A program made the position numbers and the translations under genes. From Symsagittifera roscoffensis (Eukaryota > Xenacoelomorpha > Acoela > Convolutidae): a stretch of 64,000 nt of DNA. Shown one piece after another: positions 1 to 11,471 of the stretch (position 1 is the first letter of the stretch; each line of letters opens with the position of its first letter). Below the pieces are notes generated by a model that was given only the letters and a program-made list of their open reading frames with translations, was not told the origin of the DNA and made no database searches. The stretch is taken from positions 59,352,129 through 59,416,128 of the forward strand of contig NC_087062.1 in the NCBI RefSeq assembly GCF_963678635.1, given 5' to 3'.

Positions 1-440
1 TATCGTCATTTGTATCATTGAACCGTGTCTCGGAAAATCCGAAAATTGTATTATCATTAAAAGTTTTAATAAGTTGTTTGAGATCTGAATGCTTTCTAGC
101 TAAACTTCTACAATTAAGGCGTAGTACTTCTAAATTGTTGTTGTTGTTTTCCAGTTTTTTCTTTATTTGACTGAATTCCATGAAGGGTCCTGGATTTGGG
201 TGGATATCCCTCGATGTTAGGAGAGTTTTATAAATTTCTTGTTTTTTATAAGTCTTGCTTGTGTTTTTTATATAATAATTGTAATAGTAATAGCTTATAT
301 TATTAAATATAAGGCAATTATATTTGTTCGAGTATATTGTGACAACCCATGGAAAAAGATACTTTTTCTTTTTTTTATTCCGTACCTCATAAGCTACCAA
401 TTGATCGCTTTCGCAGAAGCTGATGACAGATATGCTAGTT
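1..440 (-). pseudogene. LINE ORF2 5' end, endonuclease start (partial, runs off the window)
   Basis: Reading leftward on the minus strand, one frame is open from at least about position 355 to the window edge. It begins with a Tyr/Asn/Ile-rich stretch, followed by a short motif ending NPGP (about 186-204), then text ending LNCRSL and FGFSETRF. This order (hydrophobic lead, D-x-x-x-NPGP, 'LN.RSL', '..SET') marks the start of ORF2 in CR1/Jockey/L2-type non-LTR retrotransposons, where an apurinic-type endonuclease precedes the RT. The rest of the endonuclease and the RT would lie left of the window. The fragment abuts family B sequence near 480, so it probably inserted into, or was joined to, that element. 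No functional start codon could be chosen, and the upper boundary is approximate. Confidence 0.7.
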
Positions 441-479
441 AAGACAAAAAGTAACAGCATATCGTTTTGTAGAACTATT

Positions 480-816
480 CGCGTCGAGTGGTTGATTAAG
501 GCCTTTCAGAAGCATGTCTACAATCTGGAGTCAGATTTGCTGGAAACAAGTGCCCAGGAGAAGCTCTAAAGGGCACGAGCAAGGCTCGATACCTAGATAG
601 AATAAGAACCTAGGCCTGACGGAGTTGGCTTGCCGGCTCGAGTTGATGGAAAGTCTAGAGCTCAAGCGGTTGTCTCATGAAGGCTCAATTGGTCATGATT
701 GAGAAGACTGTATGGAAGCGCATGAGGCGCATTTTTCTCGAGAGAGGACCTCGAAAACGGCGGACCTGACAGGTGTCCCGAGAAGTTGATGTTTGGCCCG
801 ATCAGTATCGACCATT
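480..816 (+). pseudogene. Family B fragment: acc2 tail and acc3 head
   Basis: This matches, nearly base for base, other plus-strand copies in the window (for example 38,690-39,200 and 46,070-46,260). It covers the C-terminal tail after the SGNH-like domain and the beginning of acc3. The match stops exactly at 816, where the LTR of element A begins, and family B resumes at 27,079. Frames are broken by small deletions. It is the left half of the interrupted target copy. Confidence 0.8.
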
Positions 817-1705
817 TGTAACATTCGCCCGGAAGTATATATCGACAGAAAATAAAGCTAAGCTATAAAACGACTGGCCAGCGCCTAAACAAAGCTCTGC
901 ATGCTTTTCACCGTCTCTACCAAAGCCAGTTCTTTCGGTGGTCTTTCTAACATCGGGTCGACAAAAACGTTACTACTTTCGGCTTCGGTCAAAACAATCA
1001 AAATATCTTAATTATATGCAGGAATGGTGAGCTCATGGCTGGGTCTCAGTATCCCCAGACCACGAGGTCACCCCTAAAAACAGTGTTACTACTACTTATT
1101 ATATTACTATTGTTTTTGTTCAGTAGATAAAAATCATCATCTCCATCAAAGATGGATCAACCCTTTCCCTCAACTCCTAGCTTCTCATTATCAGAAAATG
1201 AATCTGGATGTTAATTAAATTCAAATCAAGACAACCAAGAAGCTAAAATCTTGTATAAAACAGTTTAAGTTCAAGTTTCAAGACCTCTCCGGATTCTTGA
1301 ATCCGGTGAAATAATAACCTTATGCTGGATTCACTGTTTCAACACCCTTCACCGTTGGCGTGAATGGCTCTGTAACGATTGTAGCGACACAATCGTTACA
1401 ACTCGCAGCGTTCTCAGATAATTTCCAGTTGTATTTTTCTATTTCTCGTCGTTGTTTCTAACGCAACTATCGTTGTTATTGTGTTTCTTTTCTGATTTTT
1501 CTCCAGAATGGCCGAATCAACATTTCTCAGAAATATGAAGTCAACAATCGAAAGTTTAAAAATTTTAAAATACCAGAATATCCTGACCTTCACAGTTTGT
1601 TTAATCGTTCAAATAACGTCGCTAATGTACTAAAACTGCCAATTCTCAAGGTCAGCGGCCACCAATTTTAAATTGCACTTTTGTCCATTCTGGTCGATTG
1701 TCACA
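817..1705 (-). repeat. 3' LTR of element A
   Basis: An 889-bp copy of the repeat also found at 26,180-27,078; by eye about nine bases in ten agree. On the minus strand it starts TGTGACAATCG and ends GAATGTTACA. Inside is a short palindrome at about 1,286-1,305 (ccggattc-tt-gaatccgg arrangement). The divergence between the LTRs implies the insertion is not recent. Confidence 0.88.
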
Positions 1706-1716
1706 TACTCCCCGGA
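1706..1716 (-). promoter_or_regulatory. Polypurine tract of element A
   Basis: On the minus strand TCCGGGGAGTA ends immediately before the LTR start TGTGACA. A polypurine tract at this place primes plus-strand DNA synthesis in LTR elements. Family B has the same GGGGAGTA directly before its LTR start TGTGCC (36,884; 42,026; 32,876), which supports both boundary calls. Confidence 0.7.
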
Positions 1717-2568
1717 CAGCCCGGTCAATGTCTCCATTGAATCTCATGATCTACGTAAAAAGGGTACAGTGCCATGGAACAGAATTTACAAATTGCACGA
1801 AATCACTTTTATCCACGCCATATCGACTCACTGCAGAATATAAAGGGCATAGTACTACACTACTATAGCCTTCCAAATTCTCTCATTAATCTGCACTTTC
1901 GAGGATATGATTTAAGACAAAACATTGTTTCTGACTTCCAATGTCAATGCCCTGATTTAAAACATTTTCTCCAAGGTTTTAAAAGGTGTTAGTTTGCAGG
2001 ACAGTCCTGCCAACCAACAAGCTAAAATTGTCCTACTATGCTTCTTCCCTTCGGAAATTTAGTTGTTATTGGTCCTGAATATTAAAACTAAGGAACTCTG
2101 TGGTTAGAAGGAACAATGAAATAATCTCCCTCTTCAAGAGATTAACCTAGCGTTTCAAGTCACCACAAAGTGATCAGTCGTCCTAGTTGATTAAAAACAA
2201 TCATGCAGGCTGGAATATTTAAATATACTCTTCACTCAAGCCTTTCTAAATAAATAGTAAGTGACTCTACCATTCTAAATAAATAGTAAGTGTCTCTAAA
2301 GCCACTAACTAAAATCATAAGGCAAATTTAAAAATGCAACAAATTTTTTAATGTTCAAAACTCAACTAAATGTTTTCTCTCAATTTCAATTACAACTTGG
2401 TTGCTTTGTTTCTCATTTGAGTTTTTTGTCACATACAAAACAATTCTGAGTTGTAACTTCTTCTCTTTCGTCACTTCGTTGTGTTTTCTTTTTTTGTCGT
2501 TTAGAAGTTGTAAAACTTCTAAATTCCTCTAATTTCTTTCTTTTTGCATCTTGTTTTTCGGCCATTTG
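1717..2568 (-). other. 3' untranslated region of element A
   Basis: AT-rich DNA between the end of acc6 and the 3' LTR. It holds a short direct duplication at about 2,243-2,300 (two copies of a roughly 28-bp unit with aaataaatagtaagtg). Small open frames on the plus strand, such as 1,774-1,992, have no recognisable motif and I do not call them. Confidence 0.55.
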
Positions 2569-4601
2569 TCAATGTTCCATCTCCTCCTCCTGCGACATTG
2601 ACTCTGCACTTTCAATTTCTGTGTCTTGCAACATGTCGGTGGCTATCTTGACGCTGTTGGAAGCAGTCCTCCAACACTTCTGCTCTTCTACTCTTTGTTG
2701 ACAACAAGGTAGGGGATCAACGTTAGATTCTCTGTTTCGGCAGAACCTGTTGTGGAGGCACAACGTCACGTTTCTCTCCAAATCTTCCTTCAACATCTCT
2801 TCTTTCTCCCTTCCATTACATTCACTCGTCCTGGAAGTTCTCTTTACTGCGGTAGTCACTGCATTCCGATGAGATTCAAAGCTCGTTTGAAAGCTCCTGC
2901 TCCAATGTCCAGCTGATACGCACTGTACACTCTGATGTGCTTCGACATATGCTTCTTAGCATATTCGTACAACCATGCAGTCATGTTGGCTCTAAACCAT
3001 GGCATCAGACGTCTCTTGGCCCATATTTTTTTTCACTTTCATCGGAAAGTTCAAGATTTTTGACATTGTCCCAAAAAGATCTAAATCTTTTAGACAATCC
3101 AATTTCTGCAATTGTTCTCTCGTTGGCGCCTCCAGTCTATTGTTCTCTTTCACATGAGCTTCCAGCCATCGTATCGCCATCATAACTCCCACTATCACTA
3201 TCGTTATGGGCCGTGATCAGTCTGGTAAAACCATGGAGAGCAGCTCTCCACAGTCCCAGATCAACACTAGATTACTACGCCCGGGGTACTACCATGTTTG
3301 CAACAAGCAATGGCAGGGAAACTCATCATGTGTTGACATGGTGCTCCTCCGATTACGCTTTCCCGAAGCTTCCAGTAGTGGTTCCACTTCCATCATCATT
3401 TTCGTCTTCTGCATTGTAATCCGTGACGGTTGATCCTTTCTGCTTCTGTCTCTCAAACTCACTGAAGTTCCCACTGGCGTGTCCCATGAACTTCTTTCCC
3501 AGTATCAATTCTAACTCCTCTTTAGTTCTCTCCGAAACTGCAGAGAATATTTTGCACATTAACTCATAAGATTTTTCTGACATTCTCGCTAGTCTTACGC
3601 ATTTTGGCACCGAGAAGGCTTGATCCATGATCGTTCTCGTGCTTTTCATATCCACAGCTATGAAATGCACCGGGTATCTGCTCATGCACATTGGAGCTAA
3701 TGTCGATCCCACCAAATATTGCGCTCCCGATGGTCTGCGATAAGTCTCACTGTGTCGGATGTTCATTTCCCCCTCGATCGCTTCCCTCCACCTTCCTATG
3801 TGTTTTTGCTCAGTCTGCAAAACTCCTGGGAAAACTTCTACACTGATGGCCGTGACAATCTCATGCTTTTGTTCTAGATTCAATAGTGACTCTAAAGAAC
3901 CAAACGTGCTGTAGAATCCTAGTGCAGTCACTAGATTCACCTCGGTTCCTCCATAGTAATCTGCAATTAGTTCCGTTTCTGTTTTCGCCTTCATCACAAT
4001 GTTCCCAAACAATGTTCCCAAACTTGTGTTGTTTCTCCAGGGTCATCACGCAATCCAGACCTCCACAGACGTGACCTTCAAGTCCACAGAATTCTGCCAG
4101 ACAGCTACCAGGTTTGACCCAGTCATCTGGTCCCCAGCCAGGCAACTCTACTTTGTCTTCTCCGTTGCTCTTAGAGGCTGTTGTCATCACGTTATAGATG
4201 ATGTTAAGATCACGCAGGTTGTGTCTTGAATCAGCGTTGGGACTAGGACACCACAATGGTTTCATCAGTTCCCACACCACCATCAAGCTCGTTCTCAGCA
4301 GTTCGTCTGAGAATCCCAATCCAAATTCTACTCGTTTGTCAGATTTTGGTACTGAAGGTGCGGCCACCTTTTCCTCTAAGACTAGTCCCAGCCTGGTCTG
4401 CTGATTATCATCGCTTCTTATCGTTGCAATTCTCGACTTCCAGAATCTAAGCAACACTGCTTGCTCGTAATCAAAGAAGCAATCGCGTATGTCCTCATTT
4501 AGGAAAGGGCTGTACACTATCCCTATGATTCCGGACACGTAACTGTAGGACTTCTTTCTGATTGGTCTACAGTATTCACTGGATTTTGGCAGTGCTCCCA
4601 T
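2569..4601 (-). pseudogene. acc6: uncharacterised retroelement accessory protein (frameshifted)
   Basis: An ancestral frame of roughly 675 codons, now in at least four pieces: 4,601-about 3,990, then about 4,021-3,353, then 3,474-3,289 and 3,198-2,992, and finally 2,859-2,569. The assignment as one protein rests on collinear matches to family B at 40,308-41,698 and 36,239-36,470. Shared blocks are VNLVTALGFYST, LQTEQKHI, AFSVPKCVRLAR, PLLEASGKRN, PCHCL, AIRWLE and LHNRFCRNRES. The tail is acidic and Ser/Glu-rich, with no membrane segment or signal peptide. I do not recognise the fold. It is the last ORF before the 3' UTR, which is where an env gene sits in errantiviruses, but nothing env-like is visible. 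Confidence 0.65.
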
Positions 4602-4685
4602 AGATTCCTTACTGAGCCTCAGCTCTTTGTTTGAGAATCTCCTTTTTCTCTATTTTCCTCATGGATTCTAGTTCCACGGGTTCTT

Positions 4686-5990
4686 TCATGTGCACTCGCA
4701 TTGGTTTGCTTTGATGCATATCAGCAGTGCTAGCCAGAGCAAGGCTTTTGCTCGTTCATCGCCTTCTCTTAGCATCTTGACACAAGTGCTCAATGCTGGC
4801 ACTGAAATTTTTTCTATCATGAACCGAATGAAACAGAGAGCGTCTCTCCGCTTCGCGCACTCTATTGCTGCTTCCTCTTGGGTTATCAGATCTCTCATGC
4901 TCGTCATTAAGAATACCTTTTCTTCCTTTGATCTTTTCCTTTCTTCTGAATAATATTACCCACGAGTCAGTCCGATCATGCACCAGGCGAACCTCAGTTG
5001 TAACTCAGTTCTCACATAAGGTACTGCTATCAGAGCGTGTATCTTCGGCGTGGTTCTCATTTCTTCTTCGAAGTACCGTAACACTACCGCTCTCCATGGA
5101 AGGCTCACCAACTGCTCTATCGTTTCTGCATACATCTCAGACAATACCAGAGTCCCGTATGCTTTCTGCTTTAGGGTGGTGCCTTGCATCACCGTTTCCA
5201 AATAACCTTCCATGGCATTTTTGTCTTCCAGAGTCATTAAGTGCCCTCTGGCTGAATTTCTGTACTCCAACATCTCCATGTATCCACTGGCGGGTTCATC
5301 TATCGATACAATTTCCGACACTGTCAGTCTGTTTTATTTCACTGAGACTAGCTGTCCTACAACACGTACTTTTCCGTGGTTCATGGGAGACGGTTTAAAG
5401 TCTTTCATAGTACTCTCTCCACATTGGCTGAGTATTTACATTTCTAAGGTTGCTCCAGTCAGAGTGCGGTCACTCTTCTTGGTTTTGTAACCAGTTGATT
5501 TTTTCCCTACCATGAGAATGGATGGCACCATCGCTACATCATTCAATATCCTGTCTGTGCCAGGCAATCGATCATCACCCTGTCCCAAGTCCATATTTTC
5601 CTCGTCTCGTTTTCTTTTCGCTGAGTTGACAGCTTTTATCGAGATTTCAGAATCCACCTTCGTCTTTCCCGCTTTCATCAGTATCACCTTGCTGCCCAGT
5701 TTCATCTTCATTTCATTAATCTTATCAATCACCAATTTTGATCGCATCGTTCCTTTCCGAGTTCTTGACAGATATACCACTTCTCCTTTGTCGTCTTGCG
5801 GCGTCATCTTGATAGGAGAGTTTGCCTCACTTTCGTCAGTGGCTGAGTCGATCATTAACTCACTCAATCTCCCTTCGCACTCGTCGAGTTTGTCAAGGAC
5901 CTCCGCATTAGTGGTCGGTTGAGACCTAGTTTCAAAATGGACTGGGTACCGTAGCTCTGAACTAATGTCTAGACCTCTTCCATAAAGGCT
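4686..5990 (-). pseudogene. acc5: uncharacterised accessory ORFs
   Basis: Three stretches between acc4 and acc6: about 5,990-5,436 (Lys/Asp-rich, with KRKRDEE, possibly a nuclear-localisation-like cluster), 5,321-4,956 and 4,907-4,686 (Glu/Leu/Ala-rich, predicted helical). The last two share a frame with stops between them. No counterpart is visible in the family B copies here, so acc5 may be specific to element A or lost in B by deletion. I do not recognise a family, and whether this was one protein or two is uncertain. Confidence 0.45.
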
Positions 5991-6052
5991 ATTCTGTCCA
6001 TTCTACATCCCGTCCTATTTTCATGGTCCCTGTGATGCACCTCCCACTCTTC

Positions 6053-7360
6053 TTATGGCAACGCTCCCAAGAAAGGTACTCTTGCAGCGCCTTCTTTTCT
6101 TCTTCTCCTAGGTGATTCCATGAGGAGTCTTTGTTCGTTATCTTTAGAATTGCTTGGAGAGCCGCTCTCCGGCAAATTCCGGTTCGTTTCCATAAAGGCT
6201 GACGTGGGTTCCAGCGTTGAAGTACCCTCGTCTGCTGGCTCAGACGTCACCAACGCATCCGGGTCGCTTTCAAAATCACTGAGGAAATTGAAGTCTAGGC
6301 TGGATACTCCTCCTGTCGATGCCTTATCGTCTCTTTTCTCGGCCTGATCGGGATCCTGTTTCATAGGTTCCTCCGATCGACGGCTTCCTCCCTGCCCATC
6401 ATCTCCTTCTGATTTCTCTCTCGAATTTGAGGGTCCTTGCTCTTCACCTCTGGCCCCTTCTGGGAATTTCGGTATGATTAGCCTGCCAGCTGACTGATCT
6501 TCCTCCTCTCCATAAACTATTTTGACCTCCTCATAGCCAAAGGTTCTCGTCTGAAGCGTTCCTCCCACCGTTAACTCCAGTTTCACACTCGTCAAGATCA
6601 AGGAGGCCTCTGGTAGTTCGGCTCTGCCTCTCATCCTCATAGGCGCTAGATCCAGTTTCGTCCATTCCTCGTCAAATCTCCCAGACTTCGGAGTCGCTGC
6701 GTTGCTTATTCGCCTTCTCGTTGCCTGATCCGTGTAAGCATACTGCGTATGCTGTAACACTGCGGCATTTCTGCCCACAAAACACGGATCCATCGTTTCC
6801 GAGAATTTCGCCATCCTCCTTTCATTGGTCTCAAAGGCTCTCAACCTAGGAGTTTGCACTGCGGAGACTGCTCCGAGCCAAATCCTTCTTATCAGAGGGA
6901 ATTCAGGGATTTCCTCTGGCAGCTTTTTGTAATCACTCCAACCTTTCGTCTCTTCTCTCACCTTGTGGTATGCTGCAGTGAGTCGGGGAATTCTTGTGAT
7001 CTCGCCATTTGTCTTGTCATAGGGCCTTAGATTCCAGAGCTTTGGGAATACTTCAATGTGCCCTCTGTCCACTTCTCCCATACGATCACGGAAGTGATCG
7101 TCGAAGTTGACGACCGTCATCTGTGGCTTCGATATCTTTGCAAACAACAGATCTTCGCTCATGAGCTCTCGCAAAACGTACTGCTCACAACAATTCAGCG
7201 CACTTCCTTCCACTGCTTATATGAGGTTCAGGTGCAGCACCGACCTCCTGTAGGCTTCCACCTTAACATCAGGGAACGCAAACGTGACAACTGGTCCATA
7301 TATGACCATCACGAACTCCGTGGCTCCTCTGATGAACGCTAAGGGATCGGTCCTCATTGC
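6053..7360 (-). pseudogene. acc4 C-terminal part (unit-1 copy, complete tail)
   Basis: The longest single accessory frame, 386 codons from 7,213, extends upstream in the same frame to 7,360 except for one TAA near 7,214. In the duplicate copy that codon is a Ser codon, so the stop is a late mutation. Sequence blocks are VNFDDHFRDR, NLRPYDKTNGEITR, PLIRRIWLGA, DEEWTKLDLAP and VKLELTVGG, followed by an acidic, Ser/Glu-rich disordered tail. Family B has collinear remains at 47,620-48,469 (for example LPELPIVRR and FIGL). No known domain recognised. Confidence 0.6.
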
Positions 7361-7948
7361 TTAGCTCAGATCTTTTAGCAGGGGCATGCCCCCAACATAT
7401 CGTTGCACATCTTCCTCCCTCTGGATTGTTTCATCCTCTCCTGTTCCAAAGCGATTCTGCTGCAGGAGGTACTGGATGAGAGTATGTCTCAAATATCTTA
7501 TCTTGTTCCAGGAATCCGTAGCTCGCTTCATGTCGAAATTCCTCATACTCTTTCTCATCTGCTCCGGGTACCGCGTCAAATTCATCAGTCCTACCAAGTT
7601 TCCATGCGTTATCGCGATCAACGTTAGAAGTCCATCTAATCGCAAGTTTTAAACTTTTTCGGTGAGCAGTACAGCCGGTCCTTTCACAAAGTTTTCTGCT
7701 CCAAACGTCACAAACAAGGCTAGTAGTTCAACGATCGATACTTCCACTACTGCTTGGAGAAATTCTTTTATCAAATATTGAGAAAGTGTTGGGTAAATTT
7801 CCGCCAAGAAGGACGCGGTCCATCCGGCTCCTAGCCCTTCAAGCATGGTATCAGTCCGATCAAAGCCTTCTTCCCCCCTCACGTTCTGGGTCCAGAAAGC
7901 TTCCAGGGTAACTTGGCTTACTCTGTTCACGAATTCGGCTGACTACTC
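7361..7948 (-). pseudogene. acc4 N-terminal part (unit-1 copy)
   Basis: Two consecutive open stretches, 7,930-7,649 and 7,645-7,361, are in the same frame, separated by one TAA. Both also run in frame with the acc4 C-terminal part, separated by a second TAA at 7,361. Motifs EAFWTQNVRG, FLAEIYP and ELLALFVTFGAEN match degraded plus-strand copies at 28,900-29,160 and 47,420-47,610 (KFWKDHVNG, MSINLLLA). It is Leu-rich and helical, with no convincing transmembrane segment. Function unknown. Confidence 0.55.
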
Positions 7949-8068
7949 TTCAGCTTTTTCGGCCAGGTTCACCTCCTTCACTAAATAGGCATGGATCTTC
8001 CTGATCATTACTGGGCCTTCCTCGAAAGCATCCGCACCCAAAGCTGCTATCCGAGGGGTTAAGTGCAG

Positions 8069-8425
8069 TCACTGATTAGCCTCTGGTTTTGTTCTCAAAA
8101 CCATCGCCTCCAGATGAGCTCTGGTCTCCTTGGAAATCTCTCTTCTCTCTCTTCCTTCTTTTTTTTCCATTCCTCGGAACCACAAATCGTTTGACATCGC
8201 TACGAATACTCGATGGTCATCGTCAATTCCTGGCTTCAGCATGTGTAGTGAACGGTCCTTGAATCCTCTCATCGCATTCGAGATGTCCGACCACAACGCA
8301 GGTAATTCAGCCCTGAGTGGCCTCAGATTCTCCATCTCTATCTCGCGATTTGGGGCAGATATGATCACATCATATTTCCCTTCCGAGAGCAAAGCCACAA
8401 TCTCATACACGAACTTCAGTTCCAA
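8069..8425 (-). pseudogene. acc3 C-terminal part, duplicate copy
   Basis: Second copy, from the tandem duplication, of the acc3 end described at 10,071-11,248. It is in the same frame as the acc4 start, with only a TGA at 8,069 and a TAG near 7,943 between them. It lacks the upstream half of acc3, so it cannot encode a full domain. Confidence 0.65.
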
Positions 8426-8443
8426 CCTTCAGTTCCATCCTTC

Positions 8444-9391
8444 CTATTTCTCTCTCGAATTTGAGGGTCCTTGCTCTTCACATCTGGCCCCTTCTGGGAA
8501 TTTCGGTATGATTAGCCTGCCAGCTGACTGATCTTCCTCCTCTCTATAAAATATTTTGACCTCCTCATAGCCAAAGGTTCTCGTCTGAAGTGTTCCTCCC
8601 ACCGTTAACTCCAGTTTCACACTCGTCAAGATCAAGGAGGCCTCTGGTAGTTCGGCTCTGCCTCTCATCCTCATAGGCGCTAGATCCAGTTTCGTCCATT
8701 CCTCGTCAAATCTCCCAGACTTCGGAGTCGCTGCGTTGCTTATTCGCCTTCTCGTTGCCTGATCCGTGTAAGCATACTGCGTATGCTGTAACACTGCGGC
8801 ATTTCTGCCCACAAAACACGGATCCATCGTTTCCGAGAATTTCGCCATCCTCCTTTCATTGGTCTCAAAGGCTCTCAACCTAGGAGTTTGCACTGCAGAG
8901 ACTGCTCCGAGCCAAATCCTTCTTATCAGAGGGCATTCAGGGATTTCCTCTGGCAGCTTTTTGTAATCACTCCAACCTTTCGTCTCTTCTCTCACCTTGT
9001 GGTATGCTGCAGTGAGTCGGGGAGTTCTTGTGATCTCGCCATTTGTCTTGTCATAGGGCCTTAGATTCCAGAGCTTTGGGAATACTTCAATGTGCCCTCT
9101 GTCCACTTCTCCCATACGATCACGGAAGTGATCGTCGAAGTTGACGACCGTCATCTGTGGCTTCGATATCTTTGCAAACAACAGATCTTCGCTCATGAGC
9201 TCTCGCAAAACGTGCTGCTCACAACAATTCAGCGCACTTCCGTCCACTGCTGATATGAGGTTCAGGTGCAGCACCGACCTCCTGTAGGCTTCCACCTTAA
9301 CATCAGGGAACGCAAACGTGACAGCTGGTCCATATATGACCATCACGAACTCCGTGGCTCCTCTGATGAACGCTAAGGGATCGGTCCTCAT
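8444..9391 (-). pseudogene. acc4 C-terminal part, duplicate copy (truncated tail)
   Basis: This copy lacks the nonsense codon seen near 7,214 and is open for 315 codons. It ends abruptly at the duplication junction (about 8,445), so its acidic tail is missing. It is otherwise almost identical to the 6,053-7,360 copy. Confidence 0.65.
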
Positions 9392-9394
9392 TGC

Positions 9395-9982
9395 TTAGCT
9401 CAGATCTTTTAGCAGGGGCGTGCCCCCAACATATCGTTGCACATCTTCCTCCCTCTGGATTGTTTCATCCTCTCCTGTTCCAAAGCGATTCTGCTGCAGG
9501 AGGTACTGGATGAGAGTATGTCTCAAATATCTTATCTTGTTCCAGGAATCCGTAGCTCGCTTCATGTCGAAATTCCTCACATTCTTTCTCATCTGCTCCG
9601 GGTAGCGCGTCAAATTCATCAGTCCTCCCAAGTTTCCATGCGTTATCGCGATCAACGTTAGAAGTCCATCTAATCGCAAGTTTTAAACTTTTTCGGTGAG
9701 CAGTACAGCCGGTCCTTTCTTAAAGTTTTCTGCACCAAACGTCACAAACAAGGCTAGTAGTTCAACGATCGATACTTCCACTACTGCTTGGAGGAATTCT
9801 TTTATCAAATATTGAGAAAGTATTGGGTAAATTTCCGCCAAGAAGGACGCGGTCCATCCGGCTCCTAGCCCTTCAAGCATGGTATCAGTCCGATCAAAGC
9901 CTTCTTCCCCCCTCACGTTCTGGGTCCAGAAAGCTTCCAGAGTAACTTGGCTTACTCTGTTCACGAATTCGGCTGACTACTC
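9395..9982 (-). pseudogene. acc4 N-terminal part, duplicate copy
   Basis: Equivalent to 7,361-7,948, with the same two TAA codons at the same places, so these stops predate the tandem duplication. The 32-bp deletion just upstream (near 10,051) puts it out of frame with acc3 in this unit, although the other unit is in frame. Confidence 0.6.
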
Positions 9983-10070
9983 TTCAGCATTTTCGGCCAG
10001 GTTCACCTCCTTCACTAAATAGGCATGGATCTTCCTGATCATTACTGGGCCTCCGAGGGGTTAAGTGCAG

Positions 10071-11248
10071 TCACTGATTAGCCTCTGGTTTTGTTCTCAA
10101 AACCATCGCCTCCAGATGAGCTCTGGTCTCCTTGGAAATCTCTCTTCTCTCTCTTCCTTCTTTTAGTTCCATTCCTCGGAACCACAAATCGTTTGACATC
10201 GCTACGAATACTCCATGGTCATCGTCAATTCCTGGCTTCAGCATGTGTAGTGAACGGTCCTTGAATCCTCTCATCGCATTCGAGATGTCCGACCACACCG
10301 CAGGTAATTCAGCCCTGAGTGGCCTCAGATTCTCCATCTCTATCTCGCGATTTGGGGCAGATATGATCACATCATATTTCCCTTCCGAGAGCAAAGCCAA
10401 AATCTCATACACGAACTTCAGTCCATCCGGGAGACAGTGCAAACATGACTCTCGGTTTTATTTTAGTGAAGACACCCTCTTTCAGGGCATCTACCACTTC
10501 ACCCATTGACTCGAGGATATCTTTTATAGCTGGCCATACAGCGTCTTTGGCTGTCGTAGGATCTCTGAGTCTGCTCAGGAAACATATGTTGTGTAGATGG
10601 TAATTGATGCCAGTGAACACAATTGTAATTGGGTTCATTCCTGTCTGCCGTTGTACCCCGACTGCCATTGGCATAGATTGCATCAGGTCTAGGTCGACCG
10701 CTGCCAACATTATGACATCAGGCCAAAACAGAGACTTGGAGGTATATACGAAGTCTGAACTCGCGACTATCATAATCTTGGCCTTCCTCATTTCTGCCTT
10801 GTCATATGCAGCAAAGATGGTCTCATCTTTCTTTATCGCCTTCAACCACCGTATCTCTGAACATCACCTTCTTGATTCACTTGTTTCGGGTACCTTCTTT
10901 CTTTCACGTGGCCTGGGGGTGCTTTCACCTGCCTGAACATCTTTACATGTTGTCCAATTGGTGCCCTCGTCGTCAGGAACCTTCCGGGTCTTTCTTCTCG
11001 ATTTCCTTCTTCATGATTCAGTTCACGTCTTGTAACGGTCTTGCATTCACTGGAACCATTGTATTGTTCGAGTGCAGTCCCTCTAAATCGGCAAACCTCA
11101 GGGAAGTTGTAGAGCTGAAGTTTATGCCAGCAGCTATTAACCAGTCCACGCCTGTTAATGAGTACAGTCCGTTGACAGACAATCTCGCTCCGTTCAACAT
11201 CCTCATGGCATCTGCTGCAAAGCTCACTGTCTGAAGGTTCATTTTCAT
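10071..11248 (-). pseudogene. acc3: probable second SGNH-hydrolase-like domain
   Basis: Three pieces: 11,248-11,018, 10,845-10,405 and 10,442-10,071, the last two joined by a frameshift near 10,420. Comparison with plus-strand copies gives the SGNH pattern. Block I is SSDF here and AGSDF in B at about 27,350. Block II is LPGxxL in B and LPGVDL at about 60,745. Block III is TGINYHL here, FARMNDHL in B and FAEMNNHL at about 60,830. Then a strand-like VMFALSPG, and a DDDH late in the protein as a possible acid/His block. Catalytic residues are only partly kept in this copy. It follows acc2, so the element may encode two hydrolase-like domains in a row. The fold is inferred from motifs, and the substrate is unknown. 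Confidence 0.5.
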
Positions 11249-11471
11249 CAGATCCTCCTTAGTGCATGTGCCAGGGAGAAGGTATGGACCTGGACAACAT
11301 CAAAGAGCTCCTGTTTGGGCGTCGCTCTTCTCGGCTGGTGCTCGTCATCTCTGATCTCGTATCCGATCTACAGCTGCTGGTCATTTCCGCTTTCGGGTTG
11401 ACAGGCCCTAATCTTCGTCCAGGCGATCTTGTACGTCCGTTCTTTGCCCTTGCTCGCTAGAGCTTTGCGGC

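Larger units (their letters stand above)
6411..10446 (-). repeat. Internal 2,034-bp tandem duplication in element A
   Basis: 6,411-8,444 and 8,445-about 10,446 are near-identical and offset by 2,034 bp for most of their length. The unit spans the end of acc3, all of acc4a/b and most of acc4c. The right unit lacks 32 bp near 10,051, where the left reads on through ttcctcgaaagcatccg (about 8,011-8,042). The two units differ far less than the two LTRs of the element do, so the duplication is probably later than the insertion, unless gene conversion homogenised it. Confidence 0.85.

Noticed and set aside
239-442. Plus-strand hydrophobic small protein
   Set aside because: It is antisense to the LINE ORF2 start, and AT-rich DNA gives Ile/Phe runs by chance.
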